DNA of 43,308 bases from Burkholderiaceae bacterium (GCA_019232795.1 JAFANH010000090.1:1-43308), one strand, 5' to 3'; counted from the first letter of the stretch, positions 14,430 through 22,961 are shown. A program made the numbers and translations. The notes: a model not told the origin generated them from the letters alone.

Positions 14430-16703
14430 TTAAGTAGCGATGGTGACGTAGCCGCTGCTTGCGGTCAAGCCGTGCGAGCCGATCAGTTCCACGATGGTGG
14501 TGTCGGCCGCGCCCGGCGTCCCCGTCAGCGTTTCCACGACATAGGTATTGCCGCCGTAGACGCCGTAGGCGACGCCGTGCGCACCTGCGCTTGCGGCTTG
14601 GGTGATGAGCGCGGTGACGGCAGCGGCGGAATTCGCGTAGTTCGCCAGGTTGGCCGCGGCCAGCGTGGCGCTGCTGGAGGCGCTGTCGGAAAACTCGATC
14701 AGGTCGCCCTTGCTTGCGCCGGTCACGATGGTGCCGGCGGTGGTCGTGGCGTAATGGCTGCCGGCCGCGCCGACGATAATCTGGTCGGGGCTGGCCGCCG
14801 GCGCGCCGAGCGCGATGTTGTAGGTGCCCGTGGTATTCCTGTAACCCACACCGGCTTCAATGATGTTGGTTCCGGTTCCGGCCGTGATGTCGACCGTGCC
14901 CGCCGTACTTTGGTCGATGACGATGTTGGCGCCGTTGCCCAGGGTAATGCTGTCGGTGTTGCCGGCGGCGGCGCCGGTCAGCATCAGGCCGACGCCGAGA
15001 TTGTCGCTGGCGCCGGAAACCGTCACACCCGTGGTCACCAGGTTGGACGGCGAGAATGCGATCGCGGCAGACTGTGCCGGCGTGCCGGCCGGCAGCACCG
15101 GGATGACGAAGTCGTCGTAGACGACATTGCCGGTCAGCGTAAGCGTGGCGAGATGGGGACTCAAATCGCCCTGGACGGTCAGTGTGCCGGAGCCGCTGTT
15201 GCTGTAGGTTTCCGAAGTGAACGCCAGATTGCTTGGCTGGATGACGGCCGAGATCGTGCCCAAGGTGAGGTTTGCGCTGGCGGTGTCGGTCACGGCAAGG
15301 CCGGTCGCGCCCTGGTCGAATATGCCGTAGATCGTGGTGGCGCCGGAGCCGCTCACCGAGAGCTTGACCGGCTGGCCCGCCACGCCCGCGAACCAGTATA
15401 TCTCCGCGCCGCCGCTGTCCGTGTTGGCGAGGGCGAGCGACGGTTGAGATTGTTCGAGCCAGAGGGTCGAATACGATGCCCCCTGCAAATTCAGCGTGCC
15501 GAGATTGGGAGCGTCGAAGTTGTAGATATCCGCGCCGGTGTAGGTGGACATGCTCGGCGGCAGGGTTGGGCCGCTGGCCGCATCGTTGAGCGTGAAGCTG
15601 GCGCTGTTGTCGGTCAGCGCCTGGATGTGCAGGCCGGCAGTGCCGGTTATGTTCAGAACGGACAAATTGTTGTCGGTCAGCGTGCTGATGAGGTTGAGCG
15701 TGGGCGCGGCGCTGTTGATGTTGACGGTGCCGATGCCGTTCTGGTTCGCGTCTTCCAGGGCGAGTGTGTTGATGCCGTAGATCACAACTATGGCGTCCGA
15801 TGGCGGATGCTGGATGTAACCGCCCAGCGCGGCGGCGGACGTGCCCAGCGTGAGATTGACCGCGTCGCTGCTGCCGTTGGTGTCGGCAGTCTGGTAGAGC
15901 ACGGAAGTGGCCTGCATGGTGGTGTCGATGGACAGCGGCGTGCCGGGCGCTACCTTGACGAAGCCGACGCTGGTAGTGGTGGCGCCCGCGAGGTCGATGG
16001 CATTGAATTGGCTGAGAACGGACATGTCGTAGTTGCCCGCCATGGAAGGATCGACAGTCAGCGTCGTGTGGCCCGGGATGATGTAACTGCCTTCGTAGGC
16101 CGTCACTGCGGCTTGCAGCGTGGTCGGATTGAGCGCGTTGGCAAGGTTTGTGGCCAGCACCGTTTGCAAGGCGGCGCCGCTTGCGCCGCCCGGGTTGGCA
16201 GCGACCGATGAAAGGTATTGCGAAGCGGCGGCATTGTCGTAGGCAGGTTGATGCCCTCCCACCGGCACGATGTAGGTAACGACAAGATTCATCGCCTGGT
16301 CGGCCGCGGTAAACGCCGTCGCCGCCGTGACCTGGTTTTGGTAGGCGGTCAAATCTGTGCCCTGGGCGGCGCCGGCGATGTCGGTCACGATGTCGGACAT
16401 ATGCAGCGAACCGTTGGTCAGCAGGGTTGACCAGTACAGCAGGCCGCCAGCGTCGGCGGCGTGGCCGAACAGGTTGAGGTAGACCTGGTTGACGACTTGG
16501 GCCGACGACATGCCGGCGTATTTCGCCGTGTATTCGCTGCTGGCCGCGAAAGCCGATGAGACGACGCCGAGATTGCCGCTGTTGCCAGCCTGCACGGTGT
16601 CATAGGGAGCCAGCACGCTGTTCCAGTAATCCAGTCCGGCGCTGTCGGCAGGGCGGTTGAAGTAGGCGACGTAGAGCGCTTCGATCTGGGCGGTAAAACT
16701 CAT
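14430..16703 (-). CDS. DUF4214 beta-rich surface/secreted protein (copy 1)
   Basis: A 757-residue paralogue of the next gene, with the same plan: DUF4214-type N-terminus (IEALYVAYFNRPADSAGLDYW), an extra stretch with QPAYDNAAASQYL, the shared ALNPTTLQAAVTAYEGSYII segment, a long beta-rich body and a C-terminus with GVYGGNTYVVET and TTIVELIGSHGL. It is the promoter-proximal gene; AGGAAG before the ATG at 16703 is a fair ribosome-binding site. A perfect CRP-type site lies 131-146 bases upstream. Lack of a Sec signal plus the C-terminal pattern suggest type I secretion, although no transporter genes are in the window. Surface-layer, adhesin or matrix roles are all possible. Confidence 0.82.
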   Translation of the reverse strand: MSFTAQIEALYVAYFNRPADSAGLDYWNSVLAPYDTVQAGNSGNLGVVSSAFAASSEYTAKYAGMSSAQVVNQVYLNLFGHAADAGGLLYWSTLLTNGSLHMSDIVTDIAGAAQGTDLTAYQNQVTAATAFTAADQAMNLVVTYIVPVGGHQPAYDNAAASQYLSSVAANPGGASGAALQTVLATNLANALNPTTLQAAVTAYEGSYIIPGHTTLTVDPSMAGNYDMSVLSQFNAIDLAGATTTSVGFVKVAPGTPLSIDTTMQATSVLYQTADTNGSSDAVNLTLGTSAAALGGYIQHPPSDAIVVIYGINTLALEDANQNGIGTVNINSAAPTLNLISTLTDNNLSVLNITGTAGLHIQALTDNSASFTLNDAASGPTLPPSMSTYTGADIYNFDAPNLGTLNLQGASYSTLWLEQSQPSLALANTDSGGAEIYWFAGVAGQPVKLSVSGSGATTIYGIFDQGATGLAVTDTASANLTLGTISAVIQPSNLAFTSETYSNSGSGTLTVQGDLSPHLATLTLTGNVVYDDFVIPVLPAGTPAQSAAIAFSPSNLVTTGVTVSGASDNLGVGLMLTGAAAGNTDSITLGNGANIVIDQSTAGTVDITAGTGTNIIEAGVGYRNTTGTYNIALGAPAASPDQIIVGAAGSHYATTTAGTIVTGASKGDLIEFSDSASSSATLAAANLANYANSAAAVTALITQAASAGAHGVAYGVYGGNTYVVETLTGTPGAADTTIVELIGSHGLTASSGYVTIAT

Positions 16704-16832
16704 GCAGGCTTCCTAATCGGAGTATGGTAATTTTCTGAATTGATTATTATCGTCAAATCGACAAATATTGCGTGCAAGCGCCTCGTCTTTGCGTGCAGCT
16801 ATTCGCATTGTGTGAGACTCGATCAAGCATGG

Positions 16833-16850
16833 CTGTGACTGACGTCACAG
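16833..16850. promoter_or_regulatory. CRP/cAMP receptor protein binding site
   Basis: CTGTGACTGACGTCACAG contains TGTGA-N6-TCACA (16834-16849), a full match to the CRP consensus half-sites. The centre at 16841.5 is 41.5 bases from a hypothetical leftward start at 16800, where CACAAT (16812-16807, minus strand) would be the -10, so a class II CRP-activated promoter for the DUF4214 pair is plausible. It also lies 43 bases after the end of the upstream lipoprotein gene. Confidence 0.6.
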
Positions 16851-16893
16851 CGCCGGGCGGCTTCCTGTCGGCACGCCCGCAACTTCCCTATGC

Positions 16894-17349
16894 CTATTTG
16901 GACGTGCAGAAATGCTGCGAGTTCGATGCGTCGGCGCTGTAGTGGCCCAGCAGCACGCCGTCGGCGCTGAAGCGGGAATTGATGACGATCTTGTCCGGCA
17001 AAGCCGGTCTGGGTATGGGGGGCGTGTCGTCTTCGGTGTCGTCGGCCGCGGCCGCTGCTATCTCCGCAGGTGAAGGCGGCGGGTCTTCCGCCGGCGTGTA
17101 AATGATGCGCTGGTGCTGGCGCTCGTACTTGCCGTGCTCGGGCGGCAGCCCGTTCTGGTAGACGACGCTGTAATCGCCGGTCGGCTTCAATTCGACTTCC
17201 AGGCCGGGGTTCCTGGGGTCGGCGCAAGTCCACTTGCCGGTGATGTCGGGTTCGTAGGCGTCGCAGCCGCTGAGCAATGCACACAGACAGGCAACGGCAA
17301 ACGGAAGCGCGCCGGTTTTCTTGAATGGAGTGATGCCCGCTGGATTCAT
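16894..17349 (-). CDS. predicted lipoprotein
   Basis: A 151-residue membrane-anchored protein if started at the ATG at 17349, which gives a lipoprotein signal: LPFAVACLCALLSGC with the lipobox LLSGC. The longer frame from 17442 would bury the signal. The mature part starts with DAYEPDITGKWTCADPRNPG and has a short beta region (TGDYSVVYQNGLPPEHGKY), a Pro/Ala/Asp-rich linker (DPPPSPAEIAAAAADDTED) and a C-terminal beta region ending HFCTSK. The TGKWTC start resembles small lipocalin-like or 'copy number' hypothetical lipoproteins. Function unknown. No strong ribosome-binding site is visible. Confidence 0.65.
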   Translation of the reverse strand: MNPAGITPFKKTGALPFAVACLCALLSGCDAYEPDITGKWTCADPRNPGLEVELKPTGDYSVVYQNGLPPEHGKYERQHQRIIYTPAEDPPPSPAEIAAAAADDTEDDTPPIPRPALPDKIVINSRFSADGVLLGHYSADASNSQHFCTSK

Positions 17350-17465
17350 CCGTTTTGTACCGCCCGCTGTTTTCGACAGCAACATTGTAGCCGTTGATTG
17401 CGGCGACGCATATCGCAAGCTGTACACCGGTCGGCTGCGCACTGTTGCAGAAGCCGTGTGCGTGA

Positions 17466-17795
17466 CTAATTCCCGGCGGGTTCGCTGCCTGCCTCCACTT
17501 CAGCATCGAGCGAAATCCTGCAATGCGGACAAACCTCCATTTCCTGCAGCAGCTGCGGTCCCTTGCTTGGCGGGTTGAAGGACTTGCCCAGCTTGTCGCC
17601 GCAATGCGGGCAGCGGATCCGGTCGCGCTGGCGCCAGGTGTAAAGGGTCACCAGGAACATCATGACCAGACCGGCCAGCTGCAGGGCGGGGTAGCCGATC
17701 AGGCAGACGATGATGACGCACAGCGCCGGGAACAGGAAAAAGGTTTTGGCGTTGCGCTGCACTTGCGGCGCCAGGGTTTCGCGGATGGTGGGCAT
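17466..17795 (-). CDS. membrane protein with C-terminal zinc ribbon
   Basis: A 109-residue inner-membrane protein. Residues ~18-55 form two closely spaced hydrophobic segments (FFLFPALCVIIVCLIG and LQLAGLVMMFLVTLY). The C-terminal cytoplasmic part has two zinc knuckles, CPHC at about residue 61 and CPHC at about 89, separated by a basic/polar stretch (GDKLGKSFNPPSKG). It lies 15 bases downstream of the M50-like membrane gene and is probably co-transcribed with it. Such small TM/zinc-ribbon proteins are common in Oxalobacteraceae without known role. Confidence 0.68.
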   Translation of the reverse strand: MPTIRETLAPQVQRNAKTFFLFPALCVIIVCLIGYPALQLAGLVMMFLVTLYTWRQRDRIRCPHCGDKLGKSFNPPSKGPQLLQEMEVCPHCRISLDAEVEAGSEPAGN

Positions 17796-17810
17796 GGCTG
17801 GTTCGTGGTT

Positions 17811-18674
17811 CTATGGCCGCAGGGTCGGTCCAAACACGGCAGCATAAGCAATCGTCACCGCCAGTGCAACACTTATCCACACCACGTTGCGCCCAAAATC
17901 CAGACCCTGATGCAAGCCTTGCTGCAAGCTTGGGTCGGCCGAGGTTTGCGGCGCGCTCGCGCGAAAGCCGTTCCACATCACGAGCAGGCCGCAGGTTCCG
18001 CCCAGGCTGGAGGGCAGCACCGACATGGCCATGATGGCGAAGCCGTGCGGGTTGAGCAGGCCGATGGCAGCATAAACGATGGCGCCGCTCAGGTAGGAAA
18101 CCAGCGTCACGCGGCGCGCCTGTTTGGCCAATGCCGCGCCGACCGGTTGCGGCAACAGGGTCTGCCGCATGTGTTTGATGACCAGCCAGTAGGTCCAGGC
18201 GCCGGCCGCGGTAAGTCCGGCGCGGCATAGCCATTGCGGCTCGACGCGGTAGAACACGCCGTCGGCCGTGGTGCCGAGGTCGCCGATGCCGGCCACCCCC
18301 GAAAACAGCAGATAGCCCGACGACGACATCAAGCCCAGGCTGCCGATCAGCCAGGCGAAATAGCGTGCCGGCGTCGCCGTGACCGGCAGGCGCCGCAAAA
18401 CGGCAAAGCCCGTCAAGCCCACCAGCAGGCTGACCACCGGACCGGCCAGCGCCACCAGGCGCACGCCGAGCGTGCTGACGCGGCTGTAGTCGCAGTCCAC
18501 GTAGAAGGCGCCCATTTCCTGCGGGTGGCCATTGAGCAGCACGCAGGCCAGCGCGTGGCCGCCGTGCTCGTGCAGCGCTACCTCAATGATGTAGGCGAGG
18601 CAGGAGACGGCAATCAGCGTGAGCAGGTCGGGCAAGGCCGGTGGGACCGGGCTCTGCGACTCCGCTGGTGTCAT
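17811..18674 (-). CDS. M50-like multi-pass membrane protein with altered zinc motif
   Basis: A 287-residue integral membrane protein with about six hydrophobic segments. Near residue 33 the sequence reads VALHEHGGHALACVLLNG, placed in a transmembrane helix as in M50 site-2-type proteases, but it has HEHGGH rather than HExxH, i.e. one extra residue between the Glu and the last His. A second conserved-looking segment, RLVALAGPVVSLLVGL, matches the usual N/G-P-containing helix of the family in outline. The changed motif could still bind metal with a shifted register or mark a non-catalytic relative. The downstream neighbour is a small zinc-ribbon membrane protein. Substrate unknown. Confidence 0.62.
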   Translation of the reverse strand: MTPAESQSPVPPALPDLLTLIAVSCLAYIIEVALHEHGGHALACVLLNGHPQEMGAFYVDCDYSRVSTLGVRLVALAGPVVSLLVGLTGFAVLRRLPVTATPARYFAWLIGSLGLMSSSGYLLFSGVAGIGDLGTTADGVFYRVEPQWLCRAGLTAAGAWTYWLVIKHMRQTLLPQPVGAALAKQARRVTLVSYLSGAIVYAAIGLLNPHGFAIMAMSVLPSSLGGTCGLLVMWNGFRASAPQTSADPSLQQGLHQGLDFGRNVVWISVALAVTIAYAAVFGPTLRP

Positions 18675-18734
18675 GACATCTCCTTGAGAGAACGCCCTGA
18701 CGGCACGACGTTCGCAGGAAAAGCATGATGGCCA

Positions 18735-20303
18735 TTATTGCGTAACGTTCGCGCATGGCGCCGGCCTCGTCGCCGGACTTGCCGCAGGGTTAATGGGATT
18801 ATACCCATCCGTCAGCGCGGTGAGAAAAGCAATCACGTCGTTGAGTTCGCTGTTGCTCAGGGCCGGCGTGCCGTTGGAAAACGGCGCCTGCCTGGTCACG
18901 TTGCCGGCATAGGCCAGCGGCAGGTCGTTGTAGGGCTGGTCGGGCGTGACACCGTCCGGCTGCCTGTACCAGTGCGCGGGCAGCGCATCGCGCGTGAGGT
19001 GGAAGTTGATGGCGTCGCACAGGGTATTGAACACGCCGTTATGGAAATAGCGCGGCTTGAGGGCGACGTTGCGCAGCGTCGGCACCTTGAACAGGCCGCA
19101 ATAGTTCGTGTCGGCAGTGAGGTCGGTGCGCAGCGGGCCGCATACGCCGAGGTCGTAATAGACGTGGTTGGGGGCACCGAGCGTGCTGCCGTTGAGCGGC
19201 ACGTAAGGGTAGGGGTTGGGTCCGGCGCCCAGCACGGCGTCCTGGTTGAACACGATGTTCCAGTTACGCGGGCTGCCGATGGCGCGGTAGCTGTGGTCAG
19301 TGAACAGCGCCGGCACGCCGCCGAACGAGGCCGAGGTGTGGCAGGAGGCGCAATTGCCTTTGCTTGGATCATTGAACACAGCCAGACCGTCGGCCTCGCT
19401 CGCGCTCAGTTGCGCCTGGCCGTTGAGGAAGGCGTCGTACTTGCTTTGAAAGGGATGGAACAGGCTGCTTTCGGTTTCGTATGCCGCCACCGCTTGCGTG
19501 ACGGCGGTGAGCGTGGCGTCGGCGCTGGCCAGCGTGGCGGCGCCGAACACGGCCTGGAATTGCGCCAGGTAGGGACGGGTCTGCAATTCCTGCAACACCT
19601 GCGCCGAACTGGTGTTGGCCATCTCGAACGGCGACAGCAGCGGCTTGCCGGCCTGCTGCTGCAACGTATCGACGCGGCCGTCGAGGAACAGGCCGCCGGC
19701 AGGCAGGCCGCTCGCGATGGTCGGCTGGCCCGGCCCCTGGGCAATCCCGGTGAGAGAAAACGGCGGCGTGTACCGCGCGTACATGATGCTGGGCGTGTTG
19801 CGGAAACCGGGCAGCGAAATGAAGGGGCCGCCGAGCGGCACCAGCAATTGCGGCCCTTGCGCGAAACCGTTGGCCTGGCTGTGACAGGTGGCGCACGAGA
19901 GCGCGTGACTGGGCGAAAGCTGGATGTCCTGGAAGATCTGCTCGCCGACCGCCGCCATCAGCGACAAGCCGGTTGACGGCGTGACAGTGGGCGCGGTGTT
20001 GTTGGCGGCGCCGCTGGCGGAATTTGCAGCGGCCGGACCGGACGACGAATTGGATGTCGAGCCAGATGCGGAGCTCGTCGATGACGCGCTGTTTCCACCA
20101 CCGCCGCCACCGCAGCCTGCCAGCGCGGCGCCCAGCAACATGCTCAGAAACAGGTTCAGAAACAGGTTCAGAACAAGCGGAGCGATGGAGGCGACGAACC
20201 ATGCCGGTCTTGCGCGACCGGCGCGGGAGGAGTCAGGCTGGAATACAAGCGCGACGACAGCAACTGAAGGTAATGCTGAAGTAGATGAAATCGAACAGTG
20301 CAT
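18735..20303 (-). CDS. di-heme cytochrome c peroxidase/MauG-family lipoprotein
   Basis: An exported di-heme protein of the bacterial cytochrome c peroxidase/MauG superfamily. A hydrophobic signal ending GAALAGC (lipobox) is followed by a Gly/Ser-rich linker (GGGGGGNSASSTSSASG), then heme 1 CATCH in LSCATCHSQANGFAQG and heme 2 CASCH in GNCASCHTSASFGG, with RNVALKPRYFHNGVF near the C-terminus. Peroxide reduction or oxidation of a protein/organic substrate is the family role; MauG-like members need not be peroxidases. The start is uncertain: the frame is open to 20360, and I chose the ATG at 20303 because it gives a more usual signal length. The signal peptide carries a 12-base DNA repeat (LNLFLNLFL). 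Confidence 0.82.
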   Translation of the reverse strand: MHCSISSTSALPSVAVVALVFQPDSSRAGRARPAWFVASIAPLVLNLFLNLFLSMLLGAALAGCGGGGGGNSASSTSSASGSTSNSSSGPAAANSASGAANNTAPTVTPSTGLSLMAAVGEQIFQDIQLSPSHALSCATCHSQANGFAQGPQLLVPLGGPFISLPGFRNTPSIMYARYTPPFSLTGIAQGPGQPTIASGLPAGGLFLDGRVDTLQQQAGKPLLSPFEMANTSSAQVLQELQTRPYLAQFQAVFGAATLASADATLTAVTQAVAAYETESSLFHPFQSKYDAFLNGQAQLSASEADGLAVFNDPSKGNCASCHTSASFGGVPALFTDHSYRAIGSPRNWNIVFNQDAVLGAGPNPYPYVPLNGSTLGAPNHVYYDLGVCGPLRTDLTADTNYCGLFKVPTLRNVALKPRYFHNGVFNTLCDAINFHLTRDALPAHWYRQPDGVTPDQPYNDLPLAYAGNVTRQAPFSNGTPALSNSELNDVIAFLTALTDGYNPINPAASPATRPAPCANVTQ

Positions 20304-20554
20304 GGCAAATTCGGCAATGATACTAATCATACGGTGGCCGATATGGCGACATTTGGTCAACTGGTTTTTGTTCGCTTAAAACAAGTTCGGCCCTGCTCCC
20401 AGTGATAGTGGGGCGAATGCGTCAGACCACTTTTATTCAAATGGCCTAGTGGTATGATTCCTGCATACGCTGCGCCACAAGAAACACCTGAATGCGCATC
20501 GCCCCAAGCACCACCTTGCGTGCCACCGCCTGCGTCACCACAACGAGGGAAACC

Positions 20555-21349
20555 ATGCCGCTGCTGCGACTGCTATGCCTGCTTTGTGCCTTGTGCATGT
20601 CGTGCATCGCGCCGTCTGCATCTGCGGCTCAGGCTGCGAGTACGGGTGAAAAAATCGTGGTCGGCATCGGTATCGACAAGCCGCCCAATTCCTTCATGCG
20701 CGACGGTGTGCTGAGCGGCGCCGAGCACGATATTTTCGTGGAAGCCGGCAGGCGCATGGGCCTGCAGTTCGATTTCGATGTCATGTCCAACAACCGCTTG
20801 TTGGTATCGCTGGAAAAGGGCATGGTCGGCGCCGCGTCGGCCGTGCCCTTCGACGTCGACCGGCCTGGCGTCTATTTCAGCGACACGCTGGTCGCCATCA
20901 ACAATGTCGCCATTGCCAAGGCCGACCGCAAGTTGAACCTTGAAAAGATCGAAGACCTCAAGGGAGTGCCCTTCGTCATCTGGCAAGGCGGCTGGCACGA
21001 TTTGGGCGACGAGTTCCGCACGCTGTACCGGCCCGACCCGGCGACCGGAAAATTCCAGCCGGAATACAATGAACTGGTGTCGCAATACACGCAAAACGTC
21101 ATGTTCTGGAACGACCGCGTGCAGGTCATTGTGATTTCTTACGATATCTTCAACTGGTACAAGCAAGACCTGGCGCGCGGCATCGATACCGGTGTGCCGG
21201 TCCAGGTCTATCACCTGTTCAAGCCGACCCTGATCCGCGCCGCTTTCCGCACAGCCGCATTGCGCGATCGCTTCAACAGAGCCTTGAGGGAGATGCACAG
21301 GGACGGCAGCTACAAGGCGATTTTGAACAGCTATGCCATGACGGAGTAG
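20555..21349 (+). CDS. periplasmic solute-binding protein, family 3-like
   Basis: A 264-residue secreted protein with a signal peptide (LLRLLCLLCALCMSCIAPSASA) and a type II periplasmic binding fold (IVVGIGIDKPPNSFMRDGVLSG, DIFVEAGRRMGL). I start at the ATG at 20555, after GAGGGAAACC; the longer frame from 20492 has no signal-like beginning. Proteins of this group bind amino acids or other small solutes for ABC uptake or act as sensors. No permease or ATPase gene is nearby, so it may be an orphan receptor or deliver to a distant transporter. The gene is divergent from the cytochrome peroxidase-like gene and 48 bases before the SDR gene. Confidence 0.8.
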   Translation: MPLLRLLCLLCALCMSCIAPSASAAQAASTGEKIVVGIGIDKPPNSFMRDGVLSGAEHDIFVEAGRRMGLQFDFDVMSNNRLLVSLEKGMVGAASAVPFDVDRPGVYFSDTLVAINNVAIAKADRKLNLEKIEDLKGVPFVIWQGGWHDLGDEFRTLYRPDPATGKFQPEYNELVSQYTQNVMFWNDRVQVIVISYDIFNWYKQDLARGIDTGVPVQVYHLFKPTLIRAAFRTAALRDRFNRALREMHRDGSYKAILNSYAMTE

Positions 21350-21397
21350 GGACGTCGTCTAAATTGAAGGCATAAAATCCATAAGGGGAGGCAAGGC

Positions 21398-22159
21398 ATG
21401 AACGTATTCATTACCGGCGCCAGCAGCGGTCTGGGAGAAGGAATGGCCAGGCGCTATGCCGTACCGGGCGCGGTGATCGGCCTGTGTGCGCGGCGCGCGA
21501 ATTTATTGGAAGACCTGGCCAAGGCCATCGAAGCGAAGGGCGCACGCGCCATCGTCTATGCCGTCGACGTCGCCGACACCGCCACCATGCAGCAAACGGC
21601 CGAAGCCTTCATTACCGCCTGCGGCGGCCAGGTCGACCTGGTGATCGCCAACGCCGGCATCGGTATTCCGCACCGCACGCTGCAGGGCGAATCGGAGCCG
21701 ATCGCCAAGCTCATGCGCGTCAACGTCATCGGCGTCACCAATACCGTGGTGCCTTTCGTGCCGGCCATGGTCAAGCGCGGCAGCGGCACCCTGGTCGCGG
21801 TCAGTTCCATGGCCGGCCACCGCGGCCTGCCGGGCCGCGCCGCCTACAGTTCCTCGAAAGCGGCGGCGCGCGTGTTCATGGATGCCTTGCGGCTGGACCT
21901 GCACGGCACCGGCGTACACGCCATGACGCTATGCCCCGGCTTCGTGCGCACGCCGCTGACGGCCGTGCTCGACAACAAGTTGCCCTTCCTGATCGATTGC
22001 GAAGACGCCGTCACGCTGATGGTCGACGCCATTGCCGCGCGCAAGAAAACCTACAGCTTCCCCTGGCAGATGCGCGTGCTCGGCTTTGTCTTGCGCAATG
22101 CAACCGAGGGTGTGGTGCGCAAGCTGTCGCCGGCGGCGCGGACGCGGGCGCCGGAGTAG
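21398..22159 (+). CDS. SDR family NAD(P)-dependent oxidoreductase
   Basis: A 253-residue classical short-chain dehydrogenase/reductase. The Rossmann cofactor loop TGASSGLG is at residues 6-13, NAG at about 86-88, the catalytic Ser in VAVSSMAG, and Tyr150/Lys154 in AYSSSKAA complete the triad. Arg residues after the second strand (CARRANLL) favour NADP(H). GGGGAGGCAAGGC before the ATG gives a strong ribosome-binding site. The substrate cannot be deduced. A degenerate copy of its last ~15 codons lies 0.6 kb downstream at 22801-22875, past an unrelated opposite-strand gene. Confidence 0.9.
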   Translation: MNVFITGASSGLGEGMARRYAVPGAVIGLCARRANLLEDLAKAIEAKGARAIVYAVDVADTATMQQTAEAFITACGGQVDLVIANAGIGIPHRTLQGESEPIAKLMRVNVIGVTNTVVPFVPAMVKRGSGTLVAVSSMAGHRGLPGRAAYSSSKAAARVFMDALRLDLHGTGVHAMTLCPGFVRTPLTAVLDNKLPFLIDCEDAVTLMVDAIAARKKTYSFPWQMRVLGFVLRNATEGVVRKLSPAARTRAPE

Positions 22160-22187
22160 GTTTTTCGTCAGCGGTAATGCGCCGCCG

Positions 22188-22607
22188 TCAACGCCCAGCC
22201 ACAAAAACGTAGTGCTCGACCGGGCCGCTGTCGTTGCTGGAAACGGTCTTGGGAGTACGAATCAACAACTCGCCGCTGACGTCGCCGTTGTCTTGCAAAT
22301 TCAGGGTCATTTCCAGGTGTCTGTCGAGGGTGACGAAGGAATGCGACGAGGTGGCTATGACTTCGCGGCTCGGTTCGTCCTCCAGCACGGCGTACTTCTT
22401 ACCCACGCGGGTGAACAGCGTAAGCGTCTTACCGTTCGACAGCTCGTAAATATAGGCGAATCGCTCGTAATCAGCCGTGGTCATGGGAAAGGCCGTATTT
22501 TTCTCAGGTGCGGCGCTGACGGTGACGGTCGCGTCGCTGTGAGCATTTTGCGCAAAGGCTGACATGGTCAGCGCACTCAGCAGGGAAATCAACACGATTT
22601 TTTTCAT
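22188..22607 (-). CDS. secreted hypothetical protein
   Basis: A 139-residue exported protein with a signal peptide (MKKIVLISLLSALTMSAFA) starting at the ATG at 22607, preceded by TTGGAGTTTAACC. The longer frame from 22664 adds a non-signal N-terminus and is less likely. The mature part is a small beta-rich domain (FAYIYELSNGKTLTLFTRVGKKYAVLED in outline, then LDRHLEMTLNLQDNGDVSG). No Cys or metal motif. It is convergent with the SDR gene (28-base gap). Function unknown; small periplasmic proteins of this type are frequent in Oxalobacteraceae. Confidence 0.72.
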   Translation of the reverse strand: MKKIVLISLLSALTMSAFAQNAHSDATVTVSAAPEKNTAFPMTTADYERFAYIYELSNGKTLTLFTRVGKKYAVLEDEPSREVIATSSHSFVTLDRHLEMTLNLQDNGDVSGELLIRTPKTVSSNDSGPVEHYVFVAGR

Positions 22608-22800
22608 GGTTAAACTCCAATAATTTTGAATAAAAGGTCTCCATGCAGCGCTAATGCGCCGCACGCTTCTTCTGCGCCCTGGAATCGTATGTGGGCGACG
22701 ATAGCAGAGTAGGGGAAGGGACAGACGGGCGATAGCGGTTTGTGACGGACTGCAAAAACCGGCTGACAGGCTGTTAATTTGGCGCCATCAGGCGGTGAGC

Positions 22801-22875
22801 ATGCAGGGTGTATATTGCGAGGCGGGCGAGGGAGTGGTGCGCCAGTTGTCATCGGCGGCGCGGGTGCCGAAGTAG
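22801..22875 (+). pseudogene. relic of an SDR gene 3' end
   Basis: A 24-codon frame ending in TAG whose last part reads EGVVRQLSSAARVPK, against EGVVRKLSPAARTRAPE at the end of the intact SDR gene; DNA also aligns around GTGGTGCGC and GGCGGCGCG. I read it as the last piece of a second SDR copy, most of which has been lost. The 400-base gap 22608-23007 otherwise contains only the inverted repeat at 22920-22961. Confidence 0.5.
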
Positions 22876-22919
22876 GTTAACTGTAAATCGCCCATCGAAA
22901 ATAAATCACGCAGCAAGCT

Positions 22920-22961
22920 CGTCGTTCCCGCGGGGCGGCCATCCGATGCGCGGGAACGACG
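22920..22961. repeat. 13-bp perfect inverted repeat related to the intergenic repeat family
   Basis: CGTCGTTCCCGCG (22920-22932) and CGCGGGAACGACG (22949-22961) are exact complements around a 16-base loop. The arms resemble the CGTCATTCCCGCG arm of the repeat at 9901-9981, so it is probably a member of the same dispersed family. No T-run follows. Confidence 0.65.

Noticed and set aside
14406..16211. 601-codon open frame on the plus strand across the DUF4214 gene
   Set aside because: Composition is Gly/Arg/Asp-rich and repeat-like, there is no ribosome-binding site, and the opposite frame encodes the recognised protein.
18738..19976. 412-codon plus-strand frame across the cytochrome peroxidase-like gene
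   Set aside because: Antisense shadow; the minus strand carries two CxxCH heme motifs and a lipoprotein signal.
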